Positions 1-8,344 of a stretch of 64,000 bases of DNA are shown piece by piece. A model generated the notes under the pieces. The model made no database searches. It saw only the letters and a program-made list of their open reading frames with translations, and was not told the DNA's origin. Location of the stretch: contig NZ_SDLT01000004.1 in the NCBI RefSeq assembly GCF_004522235.1, positions 1 through 64,000 of the forward strand, written 5' to 3'. A program made the position numbers and the translations under genes. The stretch's first letter is position 1; every line of letters starts with the position of its first letter. This DNA comes from Amycolatopsis nivea. GTDB taxonomy: Bacteria > Actinomycetota > Actinomycetes > Mycobacteriales > Pseudonocardiaceae.

Positions 1-119
1 CTCGTAAGCCCCTGTCCACCGTTCGGGGTGAACCTCAATGCTCCCCCCGTCCCAGCAGCCCTGGGCCGCCTTGCTCACGCGGCTGGAGTTGTTCGCGCTG
101 ATCCCGGCGCGGGATGCAC

Positions 120-329
120 TTAGCGGACCTGTCGCTCGAACCAGGTGCGGATCTGCGCAAGCGCAGGCCCGATGTCGTTGCTGGCAAAGCACCTCTCGTA
201 GTCAGCACGGTACCGCTTTTGAGCTTTGTCGCGTCCCTCTTCCTCTGGCGGCAGCTGCTCCTTCGGAAGCCAGCGGACCCCACTGAACCAGCCGAGCAGC
301 CCCCTGCTCCAGTCGGTGGGAAAACTCAT
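120..329 (-). CDS. hypothetical protein, 69 aa
   Basis: This is a short open frame starting at an ATG that reads MSFPTDWSRG and ending at a stop just past a TWFERQVR tail. The composition, with conserved-looking tryptophans and a charged helical middle (EEEGRDKAQKRYRADYE), looks protein-like rather than random. I recognise no family. It lies in the decayed accessory segment beyond the dead integrase, so it may be a remnant. A GGAG sits only two bases before the ATG, which is a poor spacing, and the frame stays open upstream, so the start is uncertain. Confidence 0.3.
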   Translation of the reverse strand: MSFPTDWSRGLLGWFSGVRWLPKEQLPPEEEGRDKAQKRYRADYERCFASNDIGPALAQIRTWFERQVR

Positions 330-407
330 CACTCCGTACGCGACCGTAATTGCCGTTAACTGGTGAATCCCATGGTTCGTCACCTATCGCGCCGCGTTGA
401 GTAACAC

Positions 408-650
408 TTAAACCTCCGCTCGGGAGTCTCTATACCCTGGAAGCTCTCCTCGTCCATCTTTTCCCTGGCACCAGTCATTGAGGAACCGGGCCCACGTAAG
501 CGCGGCGAGCATGTGCAGCGCGATGTCTTCGCGTGTCTGAACATCGTGCACATGCTCGTCCGGTAGCGCTCGAGAAATGCGGCCCAGTGGTCATGCCAAT
601 TACAGGAGACGTAGACCCCGCCGAGCAGGCGATCGGTCAAAGTCTGATGG
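408..650 (-). pseudogene. frameshifted hypothetical protein fragment
   Basis: Two reading frames on the minus strand carry protein-like sequence that does not join. One, around 540-640, contains LLGGVYVSCNWHDHWAAF. The other, from about 593 down to a TAA at 408, contains REDIALHMLAALTWARF followed by LNDWCQGKDG, with good high-GC codon use. A TGA lies just upstream of the second frame and no start codon joins them. The simplest reading is a gene broken by a frameshift. No family is recognised. Confidence 0.25.
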
Positions 651-668
651 CAAGGTCCCACTCCATTC

Positions 669-1043
669 TCACGCGCCGGCTCGCAGGAGGCGAATCGCAT
701 GCGGCCTCATTTCCCTCGCCGACGTTATGTCGCGGCGTTGCCCCACAACGTACAGGTCGACGTGGGAGCTGCCGCCGAACCCGACGAACTCGCCGTACAG
801 AGTGAAGGTCACCGGTTCTCCTCTGCGCGGGCGAGGTCGTCGAGCAGCTGCTACCGCGCTGGGCGAGGACGCTCGCGCCGTGCGAATCCTGGCATACCCC
901 AACATCGGGCATATCGCGAGCACATCGCCGCGGGACACGGCTACGACACGAAGCATCGCGGATTGCTCGCGGAACTGCAGCGAGAACAACACAAACGTCG
1001 AAATCGACCTGGCGGTTACTGGATCGCGGAAACCACGGACCAT
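669..1043 (-). CDS. hypothetical protein, about 124 aa
   Basis: The open frame ends with a plausible beta-rich stretch (GEPVTFTLYGEFVGFGG, then HVDLYVVGQRRD) before a TGA. The N-terminal third (STFVLFSLQFREQSAMLRVV) also looks protein-like, but the Arg/Pro/Ala middle is weak. No family is recognised and no convincing ribosome binding site is visible. It could be an intact hypothetical gene or another decayed remnant of the element next to tRNA-Arg. Confidence 0.25.
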   Translation of the reverse strand: MVRGFRDPVTARSISTFVLFSLQFREQSAMLRVVAVSRGDVLAICPMLGYARIRTARASSPSAVAAARRPRPRRGEPVTFTLYGEFVGFGGSSHVDLYVVGQRRDITSAREMRPHAIRLLRAGA

Positions 1044-1219
1044 GCTCCACTTAGGACTTGTGAACTGGACACAACTCGCCCGCCAACCTGCGCCAGTGCT
1101 TCAACGGACGCTCGCAGAGTGCGCTAGATGGGAACATGAAGTCGACCCCGACGGCCGATTGCTCCCGCGCGCGAAGGTCAGCGACGACAAAGCGCTGGCT
1201 TGCGTCGTCCTGTAAGACG

Positions 1220-2612
1220 CTATTCCATGCTCGGTGCGGCACGTCGCCGGAGCTTAGGCATACGGCTGCCGATCGCGTCGGTTGCAGTTCGGTCTGCCGC
1301 ACCGCGCCAAGCCGCGTAGTGCCGGCAGCGTTGTCGTGCCCTCGCCGCGTCCCAGCCTGCCAGCGACCGTTCGAAGGTCGGTGCCAGAGGTGAGAAGTTC
1401 CGTCGCCGAGTAGTGCTGCAACTCTTTGAGCTGTGTCTCGATGGATAGCTTTGCGGCGAGCCGCGCGTACTTGCGTGTGGGCGAGCTCGGATCCCGCGGC
1501 TTGCTGAGATCAGGCTTGTCCGAGAAGAGTCACGTTTTGCCCGTCAGCGCGAGGTCCAGCCCGGCCAACTGCTCAATCGCGGCCTCGCGATGCTGCCGAA
1601 GCAGGGTCACGGTGTCCGAGTCGAGGGAAAGACGACGGCCCTGGCGCGTCTTCGTATCCTTCAGAATCATGCCGTCCGGCCCGCGAACGTAGTTCTCGTC
1701 AAGGATTACCACGGTGGCGTCCAGGTCGATGTCCTCCCATCGCTGCGCACGACTTCGCCTCGTCGTACGCCGGTGACAGCTGACAGCCAGACGTACGTCC
1801 CCACTCCGGACTGCTTTCGTGCGCGGCCTCGATAATCCGGGCTATGTCCGCACTGGACGGTGGTCGCGGCTGCTGCTTGCGCTTCGCCGGCAACTTCACC
1901 GCCGGCGCCGGGTTGGAGGGGATGTGGTTCCAGCGGAGAGCTGCGCTCAGCGCTCCGCTGATGATCGCGTGCACCGACCGGGCCGAAGAGGCGGCATAGG
2001 GCTTGCACTTGTGCGGCTGGCATTCGGTTACCACGCACCCGGCGGATTCCCAGTTGTGGGCCGTCGCCCAATCTGACTGCGGCCGACCCCGGGACCGACG
2101 GTGCCGCACTGTGCGGCATTGGTGCGGACCATCGGCCCGATGCTCGATGAACGGCTTCCCGTCGCACCGCTTCCGGCAACGCCGGAGATCGGCGTAAACG
2201 CCTCCAGCGGCGCGAACGCGTCGCGTAGCAACAGTACGAGCGGCACGTCGCCGAGCACTGGGCGAATGTGGTCGCGGATCATCCACTCGTAGTTCATCCG
2301 CGTTGTGGCGTCGATCTCAGCCTGCGGGAGCCACTGATCGAGGAGCGCGCCGAAGGTTGCCCTCGTCGCGACCTTGAGGGAATCCGATTCGCCCTGCACC
2401 CGCGTACGGCCCTTCTCGGCTTCCTTTCAGGCCGCTCGCTCGGACCGTTCGTTGCCTGGCCGCTCGATGGTCACCGAGTCGGTCAGCACGATCCATTCGC
2501 CCGTTGCGGGGTCCTTCCCGAGGGAAATCCGAACCTGGAACGTGTCACGGTGCCGGCGGATGCTTCCGCGTTTCCGTGCCCCTTCGCCTACCCTCGTGGT
2601 CATGAAGATCAC
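1220..2612 (-). pseudogene. decayed tyrosine recombinase (integrase)
   Basis: Pieces of one actinobacterial phage/ICE-type integrase of about 460 codons can be followed across several frames. An AP2-like N-terminus (RKRGSIRRHRDTFQVR) lies near 2580-2500, the core-binding region (FGALLDQWLPQAEID, later CKPYAASSARSVHAIISGAL) near 2340-1960, the catalytic core (WLSAVTGVRRGEV) near 1780, and the C-terminus (TTTL, then YAAWRGAADR) near 1320-1220. Frames change near 2200, 1730 and 1320, and an in-frame TGA lies at 1530-1532. The catalytic box that normally reads HxLRH is KELQH and the GH motif is GR, so it is dead by sequence as well as by frame. Its start is 133 bp from the 3' end of tRNA-Arg(ACG), the usual place for such an integrase relative to its attachment site. 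Confidence 0.85.
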
Positions 2613-2692
2613 GGTAGCAACGTTGGTGGACCAGACTGCGGACCAAGATCAACTTAATGGGTCCACTCTCCAGCGCGCGTATGGGCAGAAAA

Positions 2693-2726
2693 AGGAAACC
2701 CCCCCTCGTACGAGGGGGGGTTTCCT
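2693..2726. terminator. 34-bp perfect palindrome, likely tRNA terminator
   Basis: The arm AGGAAACCCCCCCTCGT is followed at once by its exact reverse complement, with no unpaired loop bases. It sits 18 bp past the 3' end of tRNA-Arg, between that gene and the dead integrase. As RNA it would form a very stable hairpin that could stop tRNA transcription. It could also be a symmetric protein-binding or recombination site of the old element. Confidence 0.5.
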
Positions 2727-2744
2727 ACTGTCTCGACCAGACAG

Positions 2745-2818
2745 TGCGCCCGAAGGGATTCGAACCCCTGACCTTCTGATCCGTAGTCAGATGCTCTATC
2801 CAGCTGAGCTACGGGCGC
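2745..2818 (-). tRNA. tRNA-Arg (ACG anticodon)
   Basis: The minus strand folds as a cloverleaf of 74 nt. The acceptor arms GCGCCCG and CGGGCGC pair, the anticodon stem TCTGA/TCAGA encloses the loop CTACGGA with anticodon ACG, and the T loop is GGTTCGAATCC. The discriminator base is A and CCA is not encoded. The gene is the likely integration site of the element whose dead integrase starts 133 bp away. Confidence 0.97.
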
Positions 2819-2860
2819 GTGTTCAGTTGTTAACCTAGCACCTGCCGAAACAGGCACCAG

Positions 2861-2950
2861 CGGAGGCTCCGGGATTTGAACCCGGGAGGGGGGGTTACCC
2901 CCAACCGCATTAGCAGTGCGGCGCCATAGACCAGACTAGGCGAAGCCTCC
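2861..2950 (-). tRNA. tRNA-Ser (GCT anticodon)
   Basis: This is a class II tRNA of 90 nt with a long variable arm (GGGGGT and its pairing strand). The acceptor arms GGAGGCT and AGCCTCC pair, and the anticodon stem CCGCA/TGCGG encloses CTGCTAA, giving anticodon GCT. The discriminator base is G, as expected for serine. It lies 42 bp upstream of tRNA-Arg on the same strand, so the two may be co-transcribed. Confidence 0.97.
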
Positions 2951-3016
2951 TGGGTCCTAACGACCACTGCTCAGATAGGTTACACACCCCTCCAGCCCCT
3001 CCGGAAGGCACCCCCC

Positions 3017-4741
3017 TCAACGCTGCAGCACCCGCCGCAACCAGGGAGAACGGCCGCCGAGGCCCTCGGCTTCGAAGGTGGCGATGCCGACGCGCGGGAG
3101 GGATCCGACGCCGGGGTAGACGAGATACCGCGGGACCCACCGGGGCTGGAACTTGGCGTTGAACCGGTAGAGGCTTTCGATCTGGATCCAGCGCGAGAAG
3201 AAGTGCAGGACTTTCGCCGAAAGGCGCGCGACCGGGCCCGCGCCGATGCGCTGGCCCTGTTCCATCAGGGCGCGGAAGGCGGCGAAGTTCAGCGACACGT
3301 GGTCGATGTCGTGCTCGCGGGAGTACAGCAGCAGCTCCGAGATCATCAGCTCGTTCACGCCGTTGTCGACGGTGCGGTCCCGGCGCATCACGTCCAGCGA
3401 CAGGCCCCGCTCGCCCCACGGCACGAACTGCAGCACGCCTCGGACGCGTCCGCCCTGTTCCGCGGTGACGATCACCGAACCTGGGTCGCCCATGCGGCCC
3501 AGCGCCATCGAGAACCCGCGTTCGGTTTCGGTGCCGCGCCAGGTGGCGGCAAGGTGCACCAGCTCGGGCAGCTCGCCGGGACGCAGGTCTTCGGCCCGGC
3601 GCACCAGGACCTTGTAGCCGGCCCGCTTCGTCCGCGACGCCGCCTGCCGTACGCCGCGCATCACGCGGCCTTCCAGCGTGAACGTCTGGGTGTCGACGAC
3701 CGCCTCGTCGCCGATTTCCAGTACCTCCAGGCCGAACCGGGCCCACACCGTCGCGCCCAGTTCGGACGCGCCCATCGCGGCGGGCACCCAGGCGTTGCGC
3801 TGGCAGATGTCCAGGTACTCCTCGATCGCGCCGGGCCAGGCCTCGTGGTCGCCGAGCGGGTCGGCCGAGGTCAGCGCGACGCCGGCGATCACGCGGAAGG
3901 TGACGGCCGCCTTGCCGGTCTTGGAGAAGACCGCGAACTTGTCGCGGCGCAGCGCGAAGTAGCCGAGCGAATCCCGCTCCCCGTGCTGCTTCAGCAACTC
4001 GTGCAGCCGCGCGAGTTCGTCGTCGGACAGCTCCGGCGCGGGTTCGGCCGAGCGCAGCAGGAAGTACGCCGACACCAGCACGCCGGTGATGCTGAAGATC
4101 AGCCCGATCGACGCGGACAGGTCCTCGAACCACATCTCGTGGAACACCGCGGGCCCGCTGACGCCGGTGAGCGCGAGCGCGGACTGGGACAGCCGGTCGG
4201 CGAAGCTCAGCGGGTCGAGCATCCGGGCTGGCGCGACCGACAGCAGCGCGAAGTTGAGCACGAACCCGGCCAGCACCAGTTGCAGCAGCACCCGCAGCGC
4301 GCGCCAGCGGCCGACGGTCGGGTCCGGGCGGGCGACGAAGTACCGCCGCGTGCCGAGAAGCCCAGCGAGCAGCACCATCGACACCACGCCGGCGCCGAAA
4401 ACGTGCCGCAGCCCGAGGTGGGACAGCGCCAGCAGCGCGGCGAAGCCGACCGCCAGCTGCCAAGCGCGGCGTTTGCGGCGCCGGAGCCCGGCCGCGAGCA
4501 TGATCAGCAACACACCGGTGACCAGTGCCACAGCGGCCGCCGCGGTGGTCGCTTCGCTCGGCAGTTCCAGCCATTTGGCGACGTGCCCGCGCACGTCGCG
4601 GCCCACCGGGACGACCGTGGACACGATCGCCAGCAGCCCGGCCAGCCTGGTCACCCACGTGATCGCGACGACCGACGTGACGCCTGCCGCCTGCCAAGTG
4701 TGCTGCGCGCGTGTCCCCGTCACCACGCGTGCAACACGCAC
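3017..4741 (-). CDS. MprF-like membrane protein with DUF2156 domain
   Basis: The first 230 or so residues hold about six hydrophobic segments. The rest is a cytoplasmic DUF2156 domain of the phosphatidylglycerol lysyltransferase (MprF/LysX) type, with features such as YFALRRDKFAVF, a DPLGD turn and an MDLMR-like SLDVMRRD. In that family the domain moves an aminoacyl group from tRNA to a membrane lipid; here this role is inferred. There is no fused lysyl-tRNA synthetase domain, unlike mycobacterial LysX. I place the start at the GTG at 4741, which avoids the overlap with the upstream acetoacetyl-CoA synthetase gene; the frame is open back to 4795. Nearby in-frame GTG codons at 4723 and 4720 are alternatives. 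It is the last gene of a leftward set and is followed by tRNA-Ser. Confidence 0.8.
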   Translation of the reverse strand: MRVARVVTGTRAQHTWQAAGVTSVVAITWVTRLAGLLAIVSTVVPVGRDVRGHVAKWLELPSEATTAAAAVALVTGVLLIMLAAGLRRRKRRAWQLAVGFAALLALSHLGLRHVFGAGVVSMVLLAGLLGTRRYFVARPDPTVGRWRALRVLLQLVLAGFVLNFALLSVAPARMLDPLSFADRLSQSALALTGVSGPAVFHEMWFEDLSASIGLIFSITGVLVSAYFLLRSAEPAPELSDDELARLHELLKQHGERDSLGYFALRRDKFAVFSKTGKAAVTFRVIAGVALTSADPLGDHEAWPGAIEEYLDICQRNAWVPAAMGASELGATVWARFGLEVLEIGDEAVVDTQTFTLEGRVMRGVRQAASRTKRAGYKVLVRRAEDLRPGELPELVHLAATWRGTETERGFSMALGRMGDPGSVIVTAEQGGRVRGVLQFVPWGERGLSLDVMRRDRTVDNGVNELMISELLLYSREHDIDHVSLNFAAFRALMEQGQRIGAGPVARLSAKVLHFFSRWIQIESLYRFNAKFQPRWVPRYLVYPGVGSLPRVGIATFEAEGLGGRSPWLRRVLQR

Positions 4742-4772
4742 GGCCCTGCCATGCTTCCCCCCGTTGGCGCGT

Positions 4773-6752
4773 TCACTCCGCGGCGAGCTCCACAAAGGGG
4801 GCCAGCGCGGCCGGGTTGGCCAGCGCGTCCGTGCTCACCGCCCTCTCCGGCGCGACTCCGGAGAGAATCCGCTTCACTGGTACTTCGCACTTCTTACCGT
4901 TCAACGTACGGGGAATCTCGGAAACGACCAGGAACCGATCGGGTACGTGTCGTGGCGACAGCGCACCGCGAATCTCTTTCCGCAGGTCAGGCTCTACCTC
5001 TTCGAGCTTCGCGCCCGGCGCGAGTACGAGAAAACACAGCAGCTGCCCGTCTTCGTTGCCCGCCGCCGACGTGTCGATGACGAGCGAGTCGGCGACCGTG
5101 GCGAACCCTTCCGCGACCCGGTAGAACTCGGCGGTGCCCATCCGGACGCCGCCGCGGTTGAGCGTCGAATCGCTGCGGCCGTAGACCACCGCCGAACCGC
5201 GGCGCGTGATCTTGACCCAATCGCCATGCCTCCAGATACCCGGGTACGTGTCGAAGTACGCCTCGCGCAGCCGGGAACCGTCCGGGTCGTTCCAGAACGA
5301 GACCGGCATGGACGGCATCGGTTCGGTGATCACCAGCTCCCCGACCTCCTCGACCACCGGCTCGCCGTGGTCGTCGAACGCCGCCGCGGCCACGCCCAGC
5401 GCGCGGCAGGACAGTTCGCCGAGCCACACCGGAACGTCCGGCGCGGCCGCGACGATCGCCGCGCACAGGTCAGTGCCGCCGGAGACCGAGCAGATCTGCA
5501 CGTCCCGGCCGATCGCGTCGGCGATCCAGCGGAAACCCTCGGAGGACAACGGCGAACCGGTCGAGCCGACCACGCGCAGCGCGCTGAGGTCGTAGCGTTC
5601 GGCCGGGGCGAGACCCGCTTTGAGGCAGCTCTGGATGAACGGCGCGGACGTGCCGAAGTAGGTGACGCGGTGCTGTTCGGCCAGATGCCACAGCGCGTTC
5701 AGGTCCGGATGGCCGGGACTGCCGTCGTACAGCACGATCGTGGCACCGACGAGAAGCCCGGAGGCGATGAAGTTCCACATCATCCAGCCGGTGGTGGTGA
5801 ACCAGAAGAACCGGTCCCCCGGCTCGAGCCCGCTCTGCAGGCCCAGCGCCTTGAAGTGTTCGACGACGATGCCGCCGTGGCCCTGCACGATCCCCTTCGG
5901 GAGCCCGGTCGTGCCCGAGGAATACAGGATCCACAACGGATGCGCGAAGTCCACCGGCTCGTACGCCAGCTCGCCGCCCGCGTGTTCGGCGAGCATCGCG
6001 TTCCAGTCGATGACGCCGTCCAGCGTCCCGTCGCCCAGGTATTTCACCAAAACGGTGGCTTCGATCGACGGAATCTGGTCGCGCAGCTGCTGAACGGTGT
6101 CCCGGATGTCGAATTTCCGTCCGTTGTAAGCATATCCGTTGACCGCGATGAGCACCTTCGGCTCGATCTGGGTGAACCGGTCGGCGATCGCGCGGATCCC
6201 GAAGTCCGGGGAACACGACGACCAGATCGCGCCGAGACTGGCGGTGGCGAGGAAAGCGATGAGCGTCTGCGGGCAGTTCGGCGCGAGCGCGACGACGCGA
6301 TCTCCTTTGCCGACCCCGAAAGCACGCAACGCGGCGCGCGCGGCGGCAACGTGCGCGCGGAGGTCGCCGTAGGTGAATTGCTCGGCGAGCCCGTCCTCGC
6401 GGTGGAAAATCACCGCGAGTTCGTCGTCGGCCTTCGTGGCCCCGCCGGTGCCCGGGCTCAGCGAGTGCTCGGCGTAGTTGAGCGTGCCGCCGTCGAACCA
6501 TTTCGCGTCCGGCATCGCGCCGGACAGGATTTCCCGTGGCTGTTCGTGCCAGCGCACGCCGAAGAACTCCGCCACCGCGGTCCAGAACTCCGGAACGTGC
6601 TCGACCGAGTAGTGCCACAGGTCGGCGTAATCGGCCAGGTCGACGCCGCGCTGCTCGCGCAGCCATCGGCGGAAGGCCTCGATCTTCGAGTCAGCGACCC
6701 GGTTCGGGTCGGGTCGCCAAAGCACCTCGGGAACAGCGGCGTTCTCGGTCAC
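4773..6752 (-). CDS. acetoacetate-CoA ligase (acetoacetyl-CoA synthetase)
   Basis: At 659 aa this is a full-length member of the acyl-adenylating superfamily. It activates acetoacetate with ATP and CoA to acetoacetyl-CoA, feeding ketone-body carbon into lipid metabolism. The N-terminal LWRPDPNRV and the AKWFDGGTLNYAEH region are typical of the acetoacetate-specific branch. The AMP-binding loop YSSGTTGLPKG is near residue 275 and the C-terminal catalytic lysine lies in RTLNGKKCEVPVK. Its start shares ATGA (6749-6752) with the stop of the upstream TetR regulator, so the two are translationally coupled, and the quinone-oxidoreductase-like gene lies further upstream in the same set. Confidence 0.93.
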   Translation of the reverse strand: MTENAAVPEVLWRPDPNRVADSKIEAFRRWLREQRGVDLADYADLWHYSVEHVPEFWTAVAEFFGVRWHEQPREILSGAMPDAKWFDGGTLNYAEHSLSPGTGGATKADDELAVIFHREDGLAEQFTYGDLRAHVAAARAALRAFGVGKGDRVVALAPNCPQTLIAFLATASLGAIWSSCSPDFGIRAIADRFTQIEPKVLIAVNGYAYNGRKFDIRDTVQQLRDQIPSIEATVLVKYLGDGTLDGVIDWNAMLAEHAGGELAYEPVDFAHPLWILYSSGTTGLPKGIVQGHGGIVVEHFKALGLQSGLEPGDRFFWFTTTGWMMWNFIASGLLVGATIVLYDGSPGHPDLNALWHLAEQHRVTYFGTSAPFIQSCLKAGLAPAERYDLSALRVVGSTGSPLSSEGFRWIADAIGRDVQICSVSGGTDLCAAIVAAAPDVPVWLGELSCRALGVAAAAFDDHGEPVVEEVGELVITEPMPSMPVSFWNDPDGSRLREAYFDTYPGIWRHGDWVKITRRGSAVVYGRSDSTLNRGGVRMGTAEFYRVAEGFATVADSLVIDTSAAGNEDGQLLCFLVLAPGAKLEEVEPDLRKEIRGALSPRHVPDRFLVVSEIPRTLNGKKCEVPVKRILSGVAPERAVSTDALANPAALAPFVELAAE

Positions 6753-7357
6753 TCGCCGATGCTAACCCCGGCATGCGCGCAAAGTCCTTTTTCGACCGTG
6801 CCCACCCCGGACAGCAGCGCGCGGACGACGTCAAGGACGAACTCGCGGGTCAGGTCCTGGTGCCCGAACAGCGCGCGGAACACGACGGGGGCGGCGAACA
6901 GGTCCAGCAGCAGGTCGACGTCCTGGCCGGACTGGAGGTCCCCGCGCTCCTCGGCCTTGCGCAGGGAAACGACGCAGGCCTCCCGGCGCGGGGCCCAGAA
7001 CGAGGTCAGGAAGTCCTCCCGCAGCTCCGGGTCGTCCGCCAGGTCAACGGCCAGCGCCGGGAGGACGCGGCCGAAGACCGGGTCCTCCAGGCCGATCCGG
7101 AGTGCGTCGAGGTGGCCGACGAGATCGCAGCAGGTGCACCCGGTGTCGATCTCCGCGATCCCGGTGCGCGCCTCCGCCAGTGCGGCGACCACCACGTGTT
7201 TCTGGCTTTTCCACCGGCGCCGGATGGCGGGTTTGGTGGTGCCCGCGCGCTGGGCGATGGCCTCCATGGTCAGCGCCGAATAGCCGGATTCCCGGACCAG
7301 TTCGCACACCGCGACCAGCACGGCGTGGTCGATCCGCTCGTCGCGTTGGCGCGCCAT
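6749..7357 (-). CDS. TetR/AcrR family transcriptional regulator
   Basis: A 202-aa one-domain regulator. The N-terminal helix-turn-helix (YSALTMEAIAQRAGTTKPAI, about residues 24-43, then RRWKSQKHV) is a standard TetR DNA-binding unit, and the rest is a helical ligand-binding domain with several cysteines near residue 80 (TGCTCCDLVG). It lies between an MDR-type oxidoreductase (11 bp upstream) and acetoacetyl-CoA synthetase (4-bp overlap downstream). The near-perfect 28-bp palindrome at 8278-8305 in front of the first gene is a fitting operator, which would make it an autoregulating local repressor. The ligand is unknown. Confidence 0.93.
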   Translation of the reverse strand: MARQRDERIDHAVLVAVCELVRESGYSALTMEAIAQRAGTTKPAIRRRWKSQKHVVVAALAEARTGIAEIDTGCTCCDLVGHLDALRIGLEDPVFGRVLPALAVDLADDPELREDFLTSFWAPRREACVVSLRKAEERGDLQSGQDVDLLLDLFAAPVVFRALFGHQDLTREFVLDVVRALLSGVGTVEKGLCAHAGVSIGE

Positions 7358-7368
7358 GAATTCTCCCG

Positions 7369-8259
7369 CTATCCGTTGAGCAGCACGACCTTACCGAACG
7401 ATTTCCCCTGCTCCACGTGCTGGAGGGCAGCCGCGGCGCCGGCGAGCGGGAACGTTTGGTCGCGCACGGCGGCGAGCTGACCGTCTTCCACGAGCTCGAG
7501 GACGCGGTCCCACGACTTCCGGCGTTCTTCCGGCGGCACCGAGGTCAGGCTGAACGCGAACAACGTCGGCGACTTGTGGAAATCGCGCATCAGCGGCTCG
7601 AACGCTTCCGGTTCCGGGACACCCGCCGTTCCTCCACAAAGGACATAGCGACCGTTGGGGCGCAACAGTTCCAGATGCTCCCGGACCTGCGGTCCAGCCG
7701 CGGTGTCGATGATGACGTCGTAAGTCTCCTCGGGACGCTCGCGGGTGCGGTCGACGATTTTCGCGGCACCGAGAGTCCGGAGCCGTTCGCCGTACTCCGC
7801 CGAGGACGTCACTGCGGTGACCTCGGCACCGCGAGCGTGGGCGATCTGGGTCGCGAGCACGCCGATCCCGCCGCTCGCGCCGCGGACGAGCACCCGTTCG
7901 CCAGGTGCCACCCCAGCCCGATGCACCGCGCTCTCGGCGACCATCGCGTTCACGCCGAGAGCGACCGCGTCGGCCGGATCGAGGTTTTCGGGCACGGGGT
8001 ACAGCTGGTCCGCGTCGGCGACGACCTGCTCGGCGTAGCCGCCGGAAAGGACCAGCGCCAGCACTCTCCGCCCGTCCCGCATCCGGCCGACGACCTCGAC
8101 GCCCGGCACTGAGGTGGTGCCATTCCGCAGATTCATGATGTCGAAGTAGCCGACGCCGATGGCCTCGACCTCGACGGCGGCTTGCCCTGGGCCAGGAGCC
8201 GGGTCAGGGGTATCGGCCAGGACGAGTCGCTGCTGGGGTTCGACAAGCACCGCTTTCAC
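7369..8259 (-). CDS. MDR-family NADP-dependent oxidoreductase
   Basis: This 296-aa enzyme belongs to the medium-chain dehydrogenase/reductase superfamily, in the quinone oxidoreductase-like branch without structural zinc. The N-terminal GroES-like half (DPAPGPGQAAVEVEAIGVGY) is followed by a Rossmann half with the nucleotide-binding GASGGIGVLATQIA near residue 130. It is somewhat short for the family because the catalytic domain is compact. It is the first gene of the leftward set with TetR, acetoacetyl-CoA synthetase and the MprF-like gene, directly behind the 28-bp palindrome. Substrate unknown; reduction of an enone or quinone is the family norm. Confidence 0.9.
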   Translation of the reverse strand: MKAVLVEPQQRLVLADTPDPAPGPGQAAVEVEAIGVGYFDIMNLRNGTTSVPGVEVVGRMRDGRRVLALVLSGGYAEQVVADADQLYPVPENLDPADAVALGVNAMVAESAVHRAGVAPGERVLVRGASGGIGVLATQIAHARGAEVTAVTSSAEYGERLRTLGAAKIVDRTRERPEETYDVIIDTAAGPQVREHLELLRPNGRYVLCGGTAGVPEPEAFEPLMRDFHKSPTLFAFSLTSVPPEERRKSWDRVLELVEDGQLAAVRDQTFPLAGAAAALQHVEQGKSFGKVVLLNG

Positions 8260-8277
8260 AGGTGGTTCCTCTCGCGT

Positions 8278-8305
8278 TAACGTTTCGATCCGGATCGGAA
8301 CGTTA
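8278..8305. promoter_or_regulatory. 28-bp near-perfect palindrome, likely TetR operator
   Basis: The arms are TAACGTT, one mismatched pair, then CGATCC, and the mirror half follows directly with no spacer. Thirteen of 14 pairs match. It ends 19 bp upstream of the ATG of the MDR oxidoreductase gene, over the expected promoter. The TetR gene two positions into the same set is the obvious candidate to bind it. Size and symmetry fit TetR operators. Confidence 0.6.
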
Positions 8306-8344
8306 TGCGAGTGCGCAGCGACCCGTCAAGGGTGCTGCCGAAGA

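Noticed and set aside
1051..1302. 83-aa minus-strand frame
   Set aside because: It overlaps the end of the decayed integrase, whose YAAWRGAADR tail lies in another frame; no independent support.
2654..2857. Open frame containing APVAQLDRASDYGSEGQGFE on the minus strand
   Set aside because: This is the well-known false translation of a tRNA-Arg gene; the cloverleaf explains the sequence.
4086..7283. 1065-aa plus-strand open frame
   Set aside because: GC-driven shadow opposite the MprF-like, acetoacetyl-CoA synthetase and TetR genes; Arg/Ala/Pro-rich and without domains.
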